Position numbers and translations under genes: made by a program. A stretch of DNA of 64,000 nucleotides from CAYRJD01 sp965212125. Its GTDB lineage: Bacteria > Actinomycetota > Acidimicrobiia > Acidimicrobiales > Poriferisodalaceae. Position 1 is the stretch's first letter. Every line of letters begins with the position of its first letter. Shown here piece after piece: positions 16,188-24,094 of the stretch. The DNA lies in the NCBI GenBank assembly GCA_965212125.1, contig OZ243045.1, positions 1,178,001 to 1,242,000 of the forward strand. The letters are read 5' to 3'. The notes beneath the pieces are model-generated. The model made no database searches. It saw only the letters and a list, made by a program, of their open reading frames with translations, and had not been told where the DNA came from.

Positions 16188-17501
16188 CTAGCCAGCTTCG
16201 CTGTGCGTGACGGCGGTCTCCCCCATCCATTCACGCAGCGTGTTTTTGAGCTTGGTCTGCTGAATGAAGATGTCGTGCTCGGGTGCTACGGCGGTGGCGG
16301 CCTGCGGCGCCTTGAAATAAAACGACAGCCACTCTTGACAGCCGCTTGAGCCTGCTCTTTGCGCCAGGTCTATGAACAGTGCCAGGTCAAGCACGATGGG
16401 CGCCGCCAGGATTGAGTCGCGGCACAGAAAATCAACCTTGATCTGCATCGGGTAGCCGAGCCAACCAAAGATGTCAATGCTGTCCCAGCCTTCTTTGTTG
16501 TCGCCGCGCGGCGGGTAGTAGTTGATTCGCACTACGTGATCGATGTTGCCGTAGAGGTCGGGGTAAACCTCTGGCTGCAAGATGGTGTCCAGCACGCCGA
16601 GCTTGGATGCCTCTTTGGTTTTGAAATTTTCAGGGTCGTCTAGTACCTCGCCGTCGCGATTCCCCAAGATGTTGGTTGAGTACCAGCCGCGCAGACCCAG
16701 CATGCGCGCCTTCAGCCCGGGGGCTATAAGCGTCTTCATCAAGGTCTGACCAGTCTTGAAATCTTTACCAGCGATAGCCACGCCACGCCGCTGCGCAAGT
16801 TCGGTCATAGCTGGAGTGTCAACGGTGAGGTTGGGGGCGCCGTTGGCGAAGGGCACGCCGGACTGGAGGGCCGCATACGCATAGAGCTGGCTGGGTGAGA
16901 TGTTTTCGTCGTTGGCGTCGAGCCCGGCCTCAAACGCGTCCAGCGACGTATGCACCTCGCTTGGCTCTTGATAGGCCTCAGTTGATCCGCACCAAATCAT
17001 CACCATGCGGTCGCAGTCATTTTCTGTACCGAACTTTTCAATGTCAGCGATTAGCGACTGAGCCTGATCTCGCAAACCGGCTGGCGGCTTGGTTCTAGTG
17101 CCGACCAGATTGCGCACCCAGCGCTGATCAAACACTGCGTCCATGCTGACAACGCCTTCAAGCTCGCTCGAGATTGTTGACATGTCTTTTTCGTTGAGCA
17201 CACCCGCAGTCCGCGCGCCCTCCAGCGCGTTGGGCGTGATCGGGTCCCAGCCGCCGAAAACGATGTCGTCTAGCTCGGCCAGCGGAACGAAATCTTTAAC
17301 GAGCGGGTTTCGCTGCTCACTGCGTGCGCCTAGGCGGATGTGAGCCATCTGCGTGACGGAACCGATGGGCGGAGCGAGGCCGCGCCGGGTGGCGATGACC
17401 CCGGCGATGAAGGTGGTGGCAACCGCACCCATGCCTGGGGTGAGGATTCCGAGCTTTCCTTTGGCCGGGGCGATTTTGTTTGCAGTCTTATTTGCTGGCA
17501 C
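16188..17501 (-). CDS. ino1: Inositol-3-phosphate synthase
   Basis: A 437-residue NAD-dependent myo-inositol-1-phosphate synthase, converting glucose 6-phosphate to inositol phosphate for phosphatidylinositol and mycothiol-type metabolites. Family blocks are GILTPGMGAVATTFIAGV (NAD loop), FGGWDP, GKDFKTGQTLMKT, GWYSTNILGNRDGEVL, the segment SKLGVLDTIL, and INYYPPRGDNKEGWDSID leading to KVDFLCRDSILAAP. Length is right for the bacterial and eukaryote-like long form. It is divergent from panE with about 40 bases between starts. Confidence 0.95.
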   Translation of the reverse strand: MPANKTANKIAPAKGKLGILTPGMGAVATTFIAGVIATRRGLAPPIGSVTQMAHIRLGARSEQRNPLVKDFVPLAELDDIVFGGWDPITPNALEGARTAGVLNEKDMSTISSELEGVVSMDAVFDQRWVRNLVGTRTKPPAGLRDQAQSLIADIEKFGTENDCDRMVMIWCGSTEAYQEPSEVHTSLDAFEAGLDANDENISPSQLYAYAALQSGVPFANGAPNLTVDTPAMTELAQRRGVAIAGKDFKTGQTLMKTLIAPGLKARMLGLRGWYSTNILGNRDGEVLDDPENFKTKEASKLGVLDTILQPEVYPDLYGNIDHVVRINYYPPRGDNKEGWDSIDIFGWLGYPMQIKVDFLCRDSILAAPIVLDLALFIDLAQRAGSSGCQEWLSFYFKAPQAATAVAPEHDIFIQQTKLKNTLREWMGETAVTHSEAG

Positions 17502-17541
17502 GGCACCACGCTAGGTCAGGGTTAGTAAGTTCCGTGTCAGT

Positions 17542-18609
17542 ATGACTGCAAGCGCACGCAGCTACATAGTGCATGGGGCGGGAGCTATCGGGTCGGTTGT
17601 CGCCGCTCGCCTTAGTCAGGCTGGTTGCGCGGTTTCGCTGATCGCACGTGGCGAACATCTGGCAGCGCTCAGGGCTGACGGGCTGCGCATTGGGGGTCGT
17701 ACCAAAGGCGTGTTCAAGCTGCCGTCTGCCAGCAGCGCTAGTGAGTTAAGTGTTGACGCGGCGACGATCGTGATTCTTGCCATGAAAACTCAAGACACTT
17801 TTGCGGCGGTTGAGGCGCATTCTGAGTTGTATGCGGATCTGCCGATTTTGTGCTTTCAGAACGGGGTGAGCAATGAGGAATGGCTGGCGGAGCGAGGATT
17901 TAACACATACGGGGTAATGGTGCGCATCGGTGCTCGTATTGATGAGCCAGGCATGGTGACCCACACCGGAGCTCGCCAGATAGCGATTGGACGGTGGCCG
18001 ACCGGGAGCGACGAGCTATGCGAGCAGGTCAGAGATGATCTGCTAAAGGGCGACTTGAATGCCGTGGTTGAGCCGCGGGTAAAAGCCTCAAAGTGGGGCA
18101 AGCTGGTTGTCAATCTTTCTAACGCATATTTGGCTTTGACGGATCAATCGGTGCAGGGCGCGTTTGCTGACAATGACACCCGCGCATTTGTTGCCGATCT
18201 GACTCAAGAGGCGCTGGATGTTTTGGTGGCCGCAAAGATTGAAGCGGTCATTGACGACGGATCTAACCAGCCGGTGTCTGTGGCCGAGCACGTGGAGCGA
18301 TTGCGGAAATCGCTGCGCGATACATCGGCACGACCAGACAAGCGCGCACGCGATTCGCAAGAGTCTTATCCCAGCACTTGGCAAGATTTGCAAGCAGGGC
18401 GCCGCAACGTTGAGGTTGACCATTTCAACGGACGCATAGTTGAGCTTGGCGAGCAGGTTGGCGTTGCCACCCCGCTCAACAAGGTTTTGTGGGAGCGCTG
18501 CAAAAACGCAGCGGACAACCAACTAGGGCCCGGAACAGAAACCGAGGCGACTATTCGGGCTGCCGCCGTCCAGGCTTCAAGCAGCAGCGGTGCCCGGGGC
18601 GGGACTTGA
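17542..18609 (+). CDS. panE: 2-dehydropantoate 2-reductase (ApbA/PanE family)
   Basis: A 355-residue NADPH-dependent reductase of the ApbA/PanE family, which makes pantoate for CoA synthesis or reduces related 2-keto acids. The N-terminal HGAGAIGSVVAARL binds NADPH; AMKTQDT and FQNGVSNEE surround the site; KASKWGKLVVNLSNAY holds the catalytic Lys/Asn, and SYPSTWQDLQAGRRNVEVDHFNG is the C-terminal substrate segment. A longer-than-usual Ser/Ala tail ends inside the antisense tRNA-Leu gene, so the last six codons overlap it by 19 nt. Actinobacteria often carry several paralogues, so pantoate specificity is not certain. Confidence 0.85.
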   Translation: MTASARSYIVHGAGAIGSVVAARLSQAGCAVSLIARGEHLAALRADGLRIGGRTKGVFKLPSASSASELSVDAATIVILAMKTQDTFAAVEAHSELYADLPILCFQNGVSNEEWLAERGFNTYGVMVRIGARIDEPGMVTHTGARQIAIGRWPTGSDELCEQVRDDLLKGDLNAVVEPRVKASKWGKLVVNLSNAYLALTDQSVQGAFADNDTRAFVADLTQEALDVLVAAKIEAVIDDGSNQPVSVAEHVERLRKSLRDTSARPDKRARDSQESYPSTWQDLQAGRRNVEVDHFNGRIVELGEQVGVATPLNKVLWERCKNAADNQLGPGTETEATIRAAAVQASSSSGARGGT

Positions 18610-18677
18610 ACCCGCACGTTCCGTTATGGAACCGAGGGGTTTAAGCCCTCTGCGTCTGCCTATTCCGCCACCCGGGC
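18591..18677 (-). tRNA. trnL: tRNA-Leu (anticodon UAA)
   Basis: An 87-nt type II tRNA. The acceptor arms GCCCGGG and CCCGGGC pair perfectly, the anticodon loop reads CUUAAAC (UAA), the long variable arm is formed by GGTTCC/GGAAC, and the T arm has GGTTCAAGTCC. CCA is not encoded. Its 3' end overlaps the 3' end of panE on the other strand. Confidence 0.95.
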
Positions 18678-18713
18678 CCTGGACTAATCAGCCCTGGACT
18701 ATTCAACCCGGGA

Positions 18714-19322
18714 CTATTCGTCTGAGGCAAGCGTAGTTAGGCAACGCCATAGCTCCGTACGCACAGCGGCGGCTTGAGTTGCGGTGAGATTGTTTGCGAT
18801 TATCACCCCCTCAACAATGTCGGCTTGAATCGCCCCCAGCGGGCGACCCTTTATTCGCACTGCCACCAAGCAACTCTCACCGGAGCTATTGCCAATGTTT
18901 TTACCAGTGTCCGAGCTGGGGCTAGCGCGGCGGATTGTGCGGTCGGCGGTTTTGTGGCGCGGCGGGCTCATAAATCCGGGCGGATTCAACCCCAGTGATC
19001 GAGCGGCATCGCAAGCAGCACGCGCCATAAGCGCGAAGCGCGCCGAAGGTGCGGACTGGATCGGATGGATCGGGGCTTGCCACCCTTCCGGTAATCCTTC
19101 GTCGGGCAGGGCTTGGGTGGTTGCTGGCTGGGTGTTGGCTGGTCGAGTTTGCGCGACGAAACCTTGCCGATACGAACACAGCGGGCGGCGCCCTGAAGGC
19201 GAAACCGTCCCTGAAACCACGTCGGAAACCACAGCGGCGGCGCGCTCATCTGCTAAGCCAGGAGAACCCAGCGGCAGGTCTTTGAGGTCTTCGGCTTCAT
19301 AATCTTTTGCTAGCTGTTGCAT
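18714..19322 (-). CDS. Hypothetical protein
   Basis: About 202 residues, not recognised. The C-terminal 60 residues (LVAVRIKGRPLGAIQADIVEGVI to LWRCLTTLASDE) look like a compact folded domain, whereas the middle is Pro/Ser/Arg-rich. No membrane segment or signal peptide. The frame is open to a TTG at 19364, but ATG 19322 leaves room for a divergent promoter with the nuclease gene at 19371. Codon use fits the neighbours. The shared regulatory gap suggests a possible link to the nuclease. Confidence 0.5.
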   Translation of the reverse strand: MQQLAKDYEAEDLKDLPLGSPGLADERAAAVVSDVVSGTVSPSGRRPLCSYRQGFVAQTRPANTQPATTQALPDEGLPEGWQAPIHPIQSAPSARFALMARAACDAARSLGLNPPGFMSPPRHKTADRTIRRASPSSDTGKNIGNSSGESCLVAVRIKGRPLGAIQADIVEGVIIANNLTATQAAAVRTELWRCLTTLASDE

Positions 19323-19370
19323 ACGAAGATGATGACACGCAGCTGGGACATTTAAGTACGACAATTAGCC

Positions 19371-20330
19371 ATGACAATGAACCCAACCCAGCAGCGCACG
19401 CTTGCGAACATCCGCGTACCGCCCGAGGAGCGAGGAACTTTCCCAGTCAGCCTGGCCGACGACCTACACAGCCAGCTTGCTGGAGAACTTGAACCGATCG
19501 CTGAGCAGCTGCGAGCCCAAGGCGAAGACCTGTGGATATCCAAGCGCTCCTTGTCGGCGGTCGGCGCATGCGAAGCCAGCTACATGGCCGAACAACAAAC
19601 TCCGTTTGAATACAACCCCGCCACCGCTCGCGGGTCGGTGATTCATCGTGGAGTTGAGTTCTGGGCGAACCCCGTCAACGAGCACGACCAGGCGTCGGAT
19701 TACATCGGCCATGCGATCAGCCATTACATAGAGCAGGATCAGCAAAGCGGAAATCGGCTAGGTGAGTTCTTAGCGGCAATGTCCACCGGGGCGGCGTCCG
19801 CTTTTGCTAGCGAATGCACCTCGCTGCTGCAGAACTTTCAAGACACCTTTCCACCTATTGGGCGCGGCTGGGAGCTGGGCGTGGAGGTGCCTCGCCGGCA
19901 TCCGTTGTGCGAAGGAACGATCGTCTTGTCGGGCAAGTTTGATCTGACGCTTGGCAAAGCAGGCGACACAGCGGGCGATCTAGTCACACCCGGGCGGGTG
20001 ATTATTGATCTGAAGACCGGCAACCGCAACCTGAACGATGCGCAAGACATGCGTTTCTATGCGCTTTTGGAAACGCTGCAGACGGGGGTGCCGCCCATGT
20101 TGGTGGGCACGTTTTATGTGACTGAAGGAGCGGTCGTAACCGAGAGAGTTGACATGGAGGTGTTGCGGATTGCGGTGCTGCGCACGGTGGATGGCGCTAG
20201 GCGTTTGGCCGAGCTAACGCTTGGCGAAGGTGAGAAGCCCCACAGGCGGCCGGGCTTCCAGTGTCTTTGGTGCTCTATTTCAGACGATTGCGAACCGGGG
20301 CAGGTCTGGCTGGCCGAGCGGGAGGACTAG
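19371..20330 (+). CDS. RecB-like PD-(D/E)XK nuclease with predicted Fe-S cluster
   Basis: A 319-residue protein of the RecB/Cas4/AddB-like PD-(D/E)XK superfamily. Motif order is right: H92 in SVIHRGVEFW, D191 in LSGKFDLTLG, and D213-L-K215 in VIIDLKTGNRN, followed by the helix DMRFYALLE. One Cys near the N-terminus (C67, VGACEAS) and three at the C-terminus (C298-x2-C301-x5-C307) match the four-Cys [4Fe-4S] arrangement of Cas4 and AddB nucleases. No cas genes or helicase lie nearby, so a role in DNA repair or defence is open. The stop codon TAG is in the first unit of a tandem repeat. Confidence 0.8.
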   Translation: MTMNPTQQRTLANIRVPPEERGTFPVSLADDLHSQLAGELEPIAEQLRAQGEDLWISKRSLSAVGACEASYMAEQQTPFEYNPATARGSVIHRGVEFWANPVNEHDQASDYIGHAISHYIEQDQQSGNRLGEFLAAMSTGAASAFASECTSLLQNFQDTFPPIGRGWELGVEVPRRHPLCEGTIVLSGKFDLTLGKAGDTAGDLVTPGRVIIDLKTGNRNLNDAQDMRFYALLETLQTGVPPMLVGTFYVTEGAVVTERVDMEVLRIAVLRTVDGARRLAELTLGEGEKPHRRPGFQCLWCSISDDCEPGQVWLAERED

Positions 20331-20365
20331 CGAGGCCGGACTAGCGAGACCGGACTAGCGAGACC
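20324..20365. repeat. 14-bp tandem repeat, three units, at a gene end
   Basis: GGACTAGCGAGRCC is repeated three times with period 14. The first unit contains the TAG stop of the nuclease gene, so copies of the stop follow in different frames. Confidence 0.85.
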
Positions 20366-20368
20366 GGG

Positions 20369-20998
20369 TTAGATCACCTGATTCGCGGGACTCCCCGCTC
20401 CCGCCTTGTTTTCAGCGCAGCGTTGCTGCCACTCTTGCGCAGTTATCGCATAGTGAATGTGATCCTCACGACAGCCCGCAATCTGTAGGTACTCCAGGGA
20501 AACCCCTTCGGTTCGCAGGCCCAGCTTTTCCGCCACTCGACGGCTAGCGGTGTTACGCGGGATGATCGAAATCTGAATTCGCTCCAGCCCGACTACGTCA
20601 AAGCCATAGCCCAGCGCCGCCAAAACCGCTTCCCCCGCAAACCCTTGGCCCGCTACCTGCCGATCTGTCCAGTAGCCGATCGAGGCGCTGTTGAAAGCTC
20701 CCCGCAAAACGTTGGAGATGTTGACCTCGCCGCACAGGTTGCGCTTGTGCCACACGCCAAAAGAAAATCCTGTCCCCATTTGCCGCTCACGATCACGCGC
20801 ACGGCAACGAGCAACAAAAGCGTGCTTGTCCACCGATGGGTCGGCCGCATTCGCAGGAGGTGCTGGCTCCCATTTAGTGAGCCAGTCGCCGCAACGTAAA
20901 CGCACCTCACTCCACTGCTTGAAGTCAGATGGCTTCAACGGACGCAGCATTAGCCGGTCGGTACGCAGAGTTGTCACTGGCGGCAGATTACGCCGCAA
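20369..20998 (-). CDS. GNAT N-acetyltransferase, RimJ/RimL type
   Basis: A 209-residue GCN5-related acetyltransferase. LRTDRLMLRPLKPSDF is the typical RimJ/RimL opening, IGYWTDRQVAGQGFAGEAVLAAL contains the acetyl-CoA-binding Q/R-x-x-G-x-G/A loop, and RIQISIIPRNTASRRVAEKLGL is the C-terminal alpha/beta motif. RimJ acetylates the alpha-amino group of ribosomal protein S5, but this large group also includes other peptide and antibiotic acetylases. It is 24 bases from the ppx gene and convergent with the nuclease. Confidence 0.85.
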   Translation of the reverse strand: MRRNLPPVTTLRTDRLMLRPLKPSDFKQWSEVRLRCGDWLTKWEPAPPANAADPSVDKHAFVARCRARDRERQMGTGFSFGVWHKRNLCGEVNISNVLRGAFNSASIGYWTDRQVAGQGFAGEAVLAALGYGFDVVGLERIQISIIPRNTASRRVAEKLGLRTEGVSLEYLQIAGCREDHIHYAITAQEWQQRCAENKAGAGSPANQVI

Positions 20999-21022
20999 CG
21001 GGCGGAAATTTCTGATAACGGC

Positions 21023-22141
21023 TCAACCCAACGGGTGGAAACCCAATAGGTCGGCTGCGATCCCGTCTAGCAAATCCCTGTGGCTGACCTGGCACTGCTC
21101 AAATTTCCAGTGACGCATGATCGCCACCAAAATGCAACACCCTCCAACTATCACCGGCGCACGAGCGGCCGCCAAACCCGGATTATGGACTCGGTCGGCC
21201 AGCGATTCGGTCGCCAACGTGCGAAACACGTCTTCGGCAGCAGCCCGAGTTAGTTGGAATCGGTTTATTGCGGCGGGGTCGTATTGGGTGAGGCCAAGCT
21301 CAACGGCGGCCATCGTGGTTATGGTGCCGGCCACGCCGATTAGTTGGTCGACATTGCGAATCTGCGGCAGCTCGCGGTCGATGTCGTCGAGATGCTGGCG
21401 GGCGACTGAAATCGCCGCGGACAGTTCCTCGGGCGCGGGTGGATCGCTGGTTAGGTACTGCTCACTGAATCTGACCGACCCAAGCGGAAGCGACCGCCAG
21501 TCCGACAGTTGGGCGGGCTTGCCGATCGCAAACTCCGTTGAGCCGCCGCCGATGTCGATTACGAGCAGGTTTTTTTCGGCGACAGGCGCGGTTGTAGTGG
21601 TAGGCGCGGCTGCGATGGCGAGGTCGGTCGTGGCAAGCTCAGTCGTTGCGCCGCTGAAGCTGTAGCGCGCTTCGTCCTGCGCGCTGAGTAGCTCAACGTC
21701 GTGCCCCAAGCGGCTGGTTGCGGCGGCTAGAAAATCTTGCGCGTTTGGCGCTTCGCGAGCTGCGCTGGTAGCGACCGCACGAACGCGAGCTACTTCGTGC
21801 GTGGCAATAAGTTCTGCGAACTCATCAAGCGCAGTCAGCACCCGCTCTATGGCGTCGGGTTGGAGAATGCCCGCCTGGGCGCCTGGGTCGTGGGATCGGC
21901 TACCTCTCCCTAGGCCGGTGATCCGCTCGATGCGGACTAGCTCGGCATTGGCTTCGGTTCGGGTTTCGCCTTGGGTTTCGGCTTGGGTTTCTGCGTGAGT
22001 TTCGGCTGGCCCTGACTGGGCAGGCTGAGCGGCAGTAATCAGCAGCCGCGTGGTGTTGGTGCCGCAATCAACAACCGCAACGGGCTCGGACTGCCTAGCA
22101 TCAGGCTCGGACTGCTTCACATCAGGCTCGGACTGCTTCAC
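21023..22141 (-). CDS. ppx: Ppx/GppA family exopolyphosphatase
   Basis: Exopolyphosphatase or pppGpp phosphohydrolase with an actin-like ATPase fold. VAVVDCGTNTTRLLI is phosphate loop 1, VARVRAVATSAAREAPN and VIDIGGGSTEFAIG the later loops, and IGVAGTITTMAAVELGL the last motif. The GTG start at 22141 overlaps the DUF501 stop as GTGA and gives 372 residues. Before the catalytic domain the start region encodes three K/R-Q-S-E-P units (21-bp repeats), and a T-H-A-E-T-Q-A-E-T-Q stretch sits in a surface loop. The DUF501-ppx pair is common in actinobacteria, usually next to ftsB and eno; here it is 20 kb away from them. Confidence 0.9.
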   Translation of the reverse strand: MKQSEPDVKQSEPDARQSEPVAVVDCGTNTTRLLITAAQPAQSGPAETHAETQAETQGETRTEANAELVRIERITGLGRGSRSHDPGAQAGILQPDAIERVLTALDEFAELIATHEVARVRAVATSAAREAPNAQDFLAAATSRLGHDVELLSAQDEARYSFSGATTELATTDLAIAAAPTTTTAPVAEKNLLVIDIGGGSTEFAIGKPAQLSDWRSLPLGSVRFSEQYLTSDPPAPEELSAAISVARQHLDDIDRELPQIRNVDQLIGVAGTITTMAAVELGLTQYDPAAINRFQLTRAAAEDVFRTLATESLADRVHNPGLAAARAPVIVGGCCILVAIMRHWKFEQCQVSHRDLLDGIAADLLGFHPLG

Positions 22142-22674
22142 ACCAGGTTTTGCTCTGCTAGCTGCCTGGCAGTCCAGTCGCCAACTACATCGTCGGCCGT
22201 CGCCAGGTAGTGCGCCAGATGAGCGTGCAGACACTTGACGCCGCGGCGCGTGCCGCCTACTCCCCCGGTTGGATGCGGGCCGCTATGACCGGCCGGCACC
22301 AGCGCATCTCGCTGACGGGCGTAGCGGTCATGCAACTCAACGAGAGCCTGCGCATCCACCGCTTGCTCGGCTTGGCGCACACCGCCCTGCCCTTCCAGGC
22401 GCGCAACGGCACGACAAAGCTTGGGCTCTACCAGCCAATATCGGGTGGGCATGGGTCGGCCTTCATCGGTGAAGGGTGCGTTCTGAATAACCAGCGGCAC
22501 CCCGGCGGCATCTGTAACGCACAACCGAAAACCGCACGTCGGCTCACGACCGAGCATCTGCGCCACTGCGGTTGTTTGCGCAGGAGTTGGTTCGCCGGGG
22601 TCGGCGATGACTGTGTAGCTGGGTAGGCCGTGGCCAGACAAGGCATCGCTGGGTAGGGCCTTGTTGGCCGGCAT
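22138..22674 (-). CDS. DUF501 domain protein
   Basis: A 178-residue member of DUF501, a conserved actinobacterial family of unknown function found between ftsB/divIC and ppx. Diagnostic blocks are QMLGREPTCGFRLCV, PLVIQNAPFTDEGRPMPTRYWLVEP and GGVGGTRRGVKCLHAHLAHYLA, where Cys and His residues could bind metal. Cytosolic. Its stop overlaps the ppx start by 4 nt, so the two proteins are translationally coupled. Confidence 0.88.
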   Translation of the reverse strand: MPANKALPSDALSGHGLPSYTVIADPGEPTPAQTTAVAQMLGREPTCGFRLCVTDAAGVPLVIQNAPFTDEGRPMPTRYWLVEPKLCRAVARLEGQGGVRQAEQAVDAQALVELHDRYARQRDALVPAGHSGPHPTGGVGGTRRGVKCLHAHLAHYLATADDVVGDWTARQLAEQNLV

Positions 22675-22680
22675 TACTCG

Positions 22681-23376
22681 CTAGCCAGCGTTGGCGCGAC
22701 GGGCACGACGGCGACGCCTGCGCCGACGCAACAAAAGCAGCAGCAACAGCACTAACGCAATCGGCACAATCCGCTTAGCCAAGGTCGTGTCGGCGGTAGC
22801 AAGCAGATCAACCGGCTCGGGCTCGGGCATGTCAATTTTGCGAGGGCCGTCCGAATCGGCATTCGCAGCCGCGCTGACCGACTTCGGGCTGCCGCTGTCG
22901 GCGGCTGTGGCACCGGTAGCACCGGCGGCGCCTTCTTGTTCCAGCTTCGTTTCAAGCGACTCGGCGAACTGACCGAGCAGTTTCTCCGACACGCTGCCCA
23001 TCACGCCTCGCCCGAATTGAGCGACCTTGCCGGTTACTTTGAGAGTGGTGGTGATACTTATGGCGGTGCCGTCTCCGTCGGGCGTCATCTGGGCTTTTAT
23101 TTCCGCCGCCGCATTGCCCGCGCCACGTGAATCTCGCCCGCTGGCGGACACGACCATGGTGTGCGTGTCTTCGTCTTTTGAAATGATCTGGGCTGTGCCT
23201 TGATATTGCGCGGTGATGGGGCCGACCTTGACCTTGATCTGCCCCTTGTACTCGTCGCCGTCAACCTCAAGCAGCTGCGCCCCGGGCATGCACGGCGCTA
23301 TGAACTCAATATCGGTGAGGGTGTCCCAGGCTTTTTCAATCGGGATGCCCACGCGAACTTCGTTTGTCAGGTCCAT
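22681..23376 (-). CDS. coxG: CoxG-like SRPBCC protein with C-terminal membrane anchor
   Basis: A 231-residue protein of the carbon monoxide dehydrogenase subunit G (CoxG) family. The first 145 residues are a START/SRPBCC-type fold (MDLTNEVRVGIPIEKAWDTLTD; PCMPGAQLLEVDGDEYKGQIKVKVGPI; GRGVMGSVSEKLLGQFAESLE). An acidic linker with P-E-P-E-P follows, then one hydrophobic helix and a tail of consecutive Arg, which should anchor it with the Arg tail inside. CoxG is thought to recruit CO dehydrogenase to the membrane (known from Oligotropha). It ends the cox accessory cluster and overlaps mocA by 10 nt. Confidence 0.88.
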   Translation of the reverse strand: MDLTNEVRVGIPIEKAWDTLTDIEFIAPCMPGAQLLEVDGDEYKGQIKVKVGPITAQYQGTAQIISKDEDTHTMVVSASGRDSRGAGNAAAEIKAQMTPDGDGTAISITTTLKVTGKVAQFGRGVMGSVSEKLLGQFAESLETKLEQEGAAGATGATAADSGSPKSVSAAANADSDGPRKIDMPEPEPVDLLATADTTLAKRIVPIALVLLLLLLLRRRRRRRRARRANAG

Positions 23377-24011
23377 TTTTCTAGATCCTCCACGGTGTCA
23401 ATGTCGCTTGGAGTGCCTTGGCAGGCTACTGGCACCCAGAGTTCTTGCCGGGAGCGAATCAGCTGCCTGGCTCCCTCATCGCCGGTTTTGGGTAGCAGCT
23501 CCCAGACCGATCGTTTCAGTCCGACCGGGTTGGCGGGCTCGCCGTCGTAGGTGGCTACCGCTATTTGGTGTTCGTTTTGGTGTTCGCCGCTCGGCTGCTG
23601 CTCGCTGTCCGGCCGGCTGACGGCGGCGGCTACGTCTTGCCAGGCTTGCGTGCCGACGAACGGCTGGTCGCCCAGGCCTACAACGATTGCGCTGGCGTTT
23701 TGATTTTGCGCCCAGTTGATGGCGACCTGTAGTGAGGTTGCAAGGCCGTTCGCCCAATCGGGGTTGTGCAACACGGTCAGTCCGGACGGCGTGGTTTGCC
23801 CAGGCGGGGCGGCTTGCGCTGGCCAGAGTTCGACTGCGCCCGTCACTACCGCGGCTTGCTCAAAGCCTGCCGCCAGCATCGCGGCGAGGGAACGATCAAC
23901 AACTCTGGCGTGCGGCGCGGCGTCTGTCGGTAAAGCCGCCAGCAGTTTGTGGGTGCTGGCGACAAAACGACTGCCGGCACCTGCGGCTAATAACACGGCG
24001 ACAACGGGCAT
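23367..24011 (-). CDS. mocA: MocA-type molybdenum cofactor nucleotidyltransferase
   Basis: A 214-residue MobA/MocA-like NTP transferase. VAVLLAAGAGSRF is the nucleotide-binding signature, THKLLAALP holds the Lys, HNPDWANGLATSLQVAI and VVGLGDQPFVGTQAW are typical of the CTP:molybdopterin cytidylyltransferase branch. It would make the cytosine-dinucleotide cofactor used by xanthine-oxidase-family enzymes such as CoxL. Its place between coxG and the xdhC/coxE/coxD genes supports this. The loop around residue 155 is enriched in Gln/His (GEHQNEHQ), another short duplication. Confidence 0.85.
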   Translation of the reverse strand: MPVVAVLLAAGAGSRFVASTHKLLAALPTDAAPHARVVDRSLAAMLAAGFEQAAVVTGAVELWPAQAAPPGQTTPSGLTVLHNPDWANGLATSLQVAINWAQNQNASAIVVGLGDQPFVGTQAWQDVAAAVSRPDSEQQPSGEHQNEHQIAVATYDGEPANPVGLKRSVWELLPKTGDEGARQLIRSRQELWVPVACQGTPSDIDTVEDLEKWT

Positions 24012-24094
24012 GGTTTATTCGGCTGACTTAATCGCTTGGCAGGGCGAAGGCTTGGCTGGCTAGGGGCTTGCTCGGGCGCTTGATAGAACCGCGG

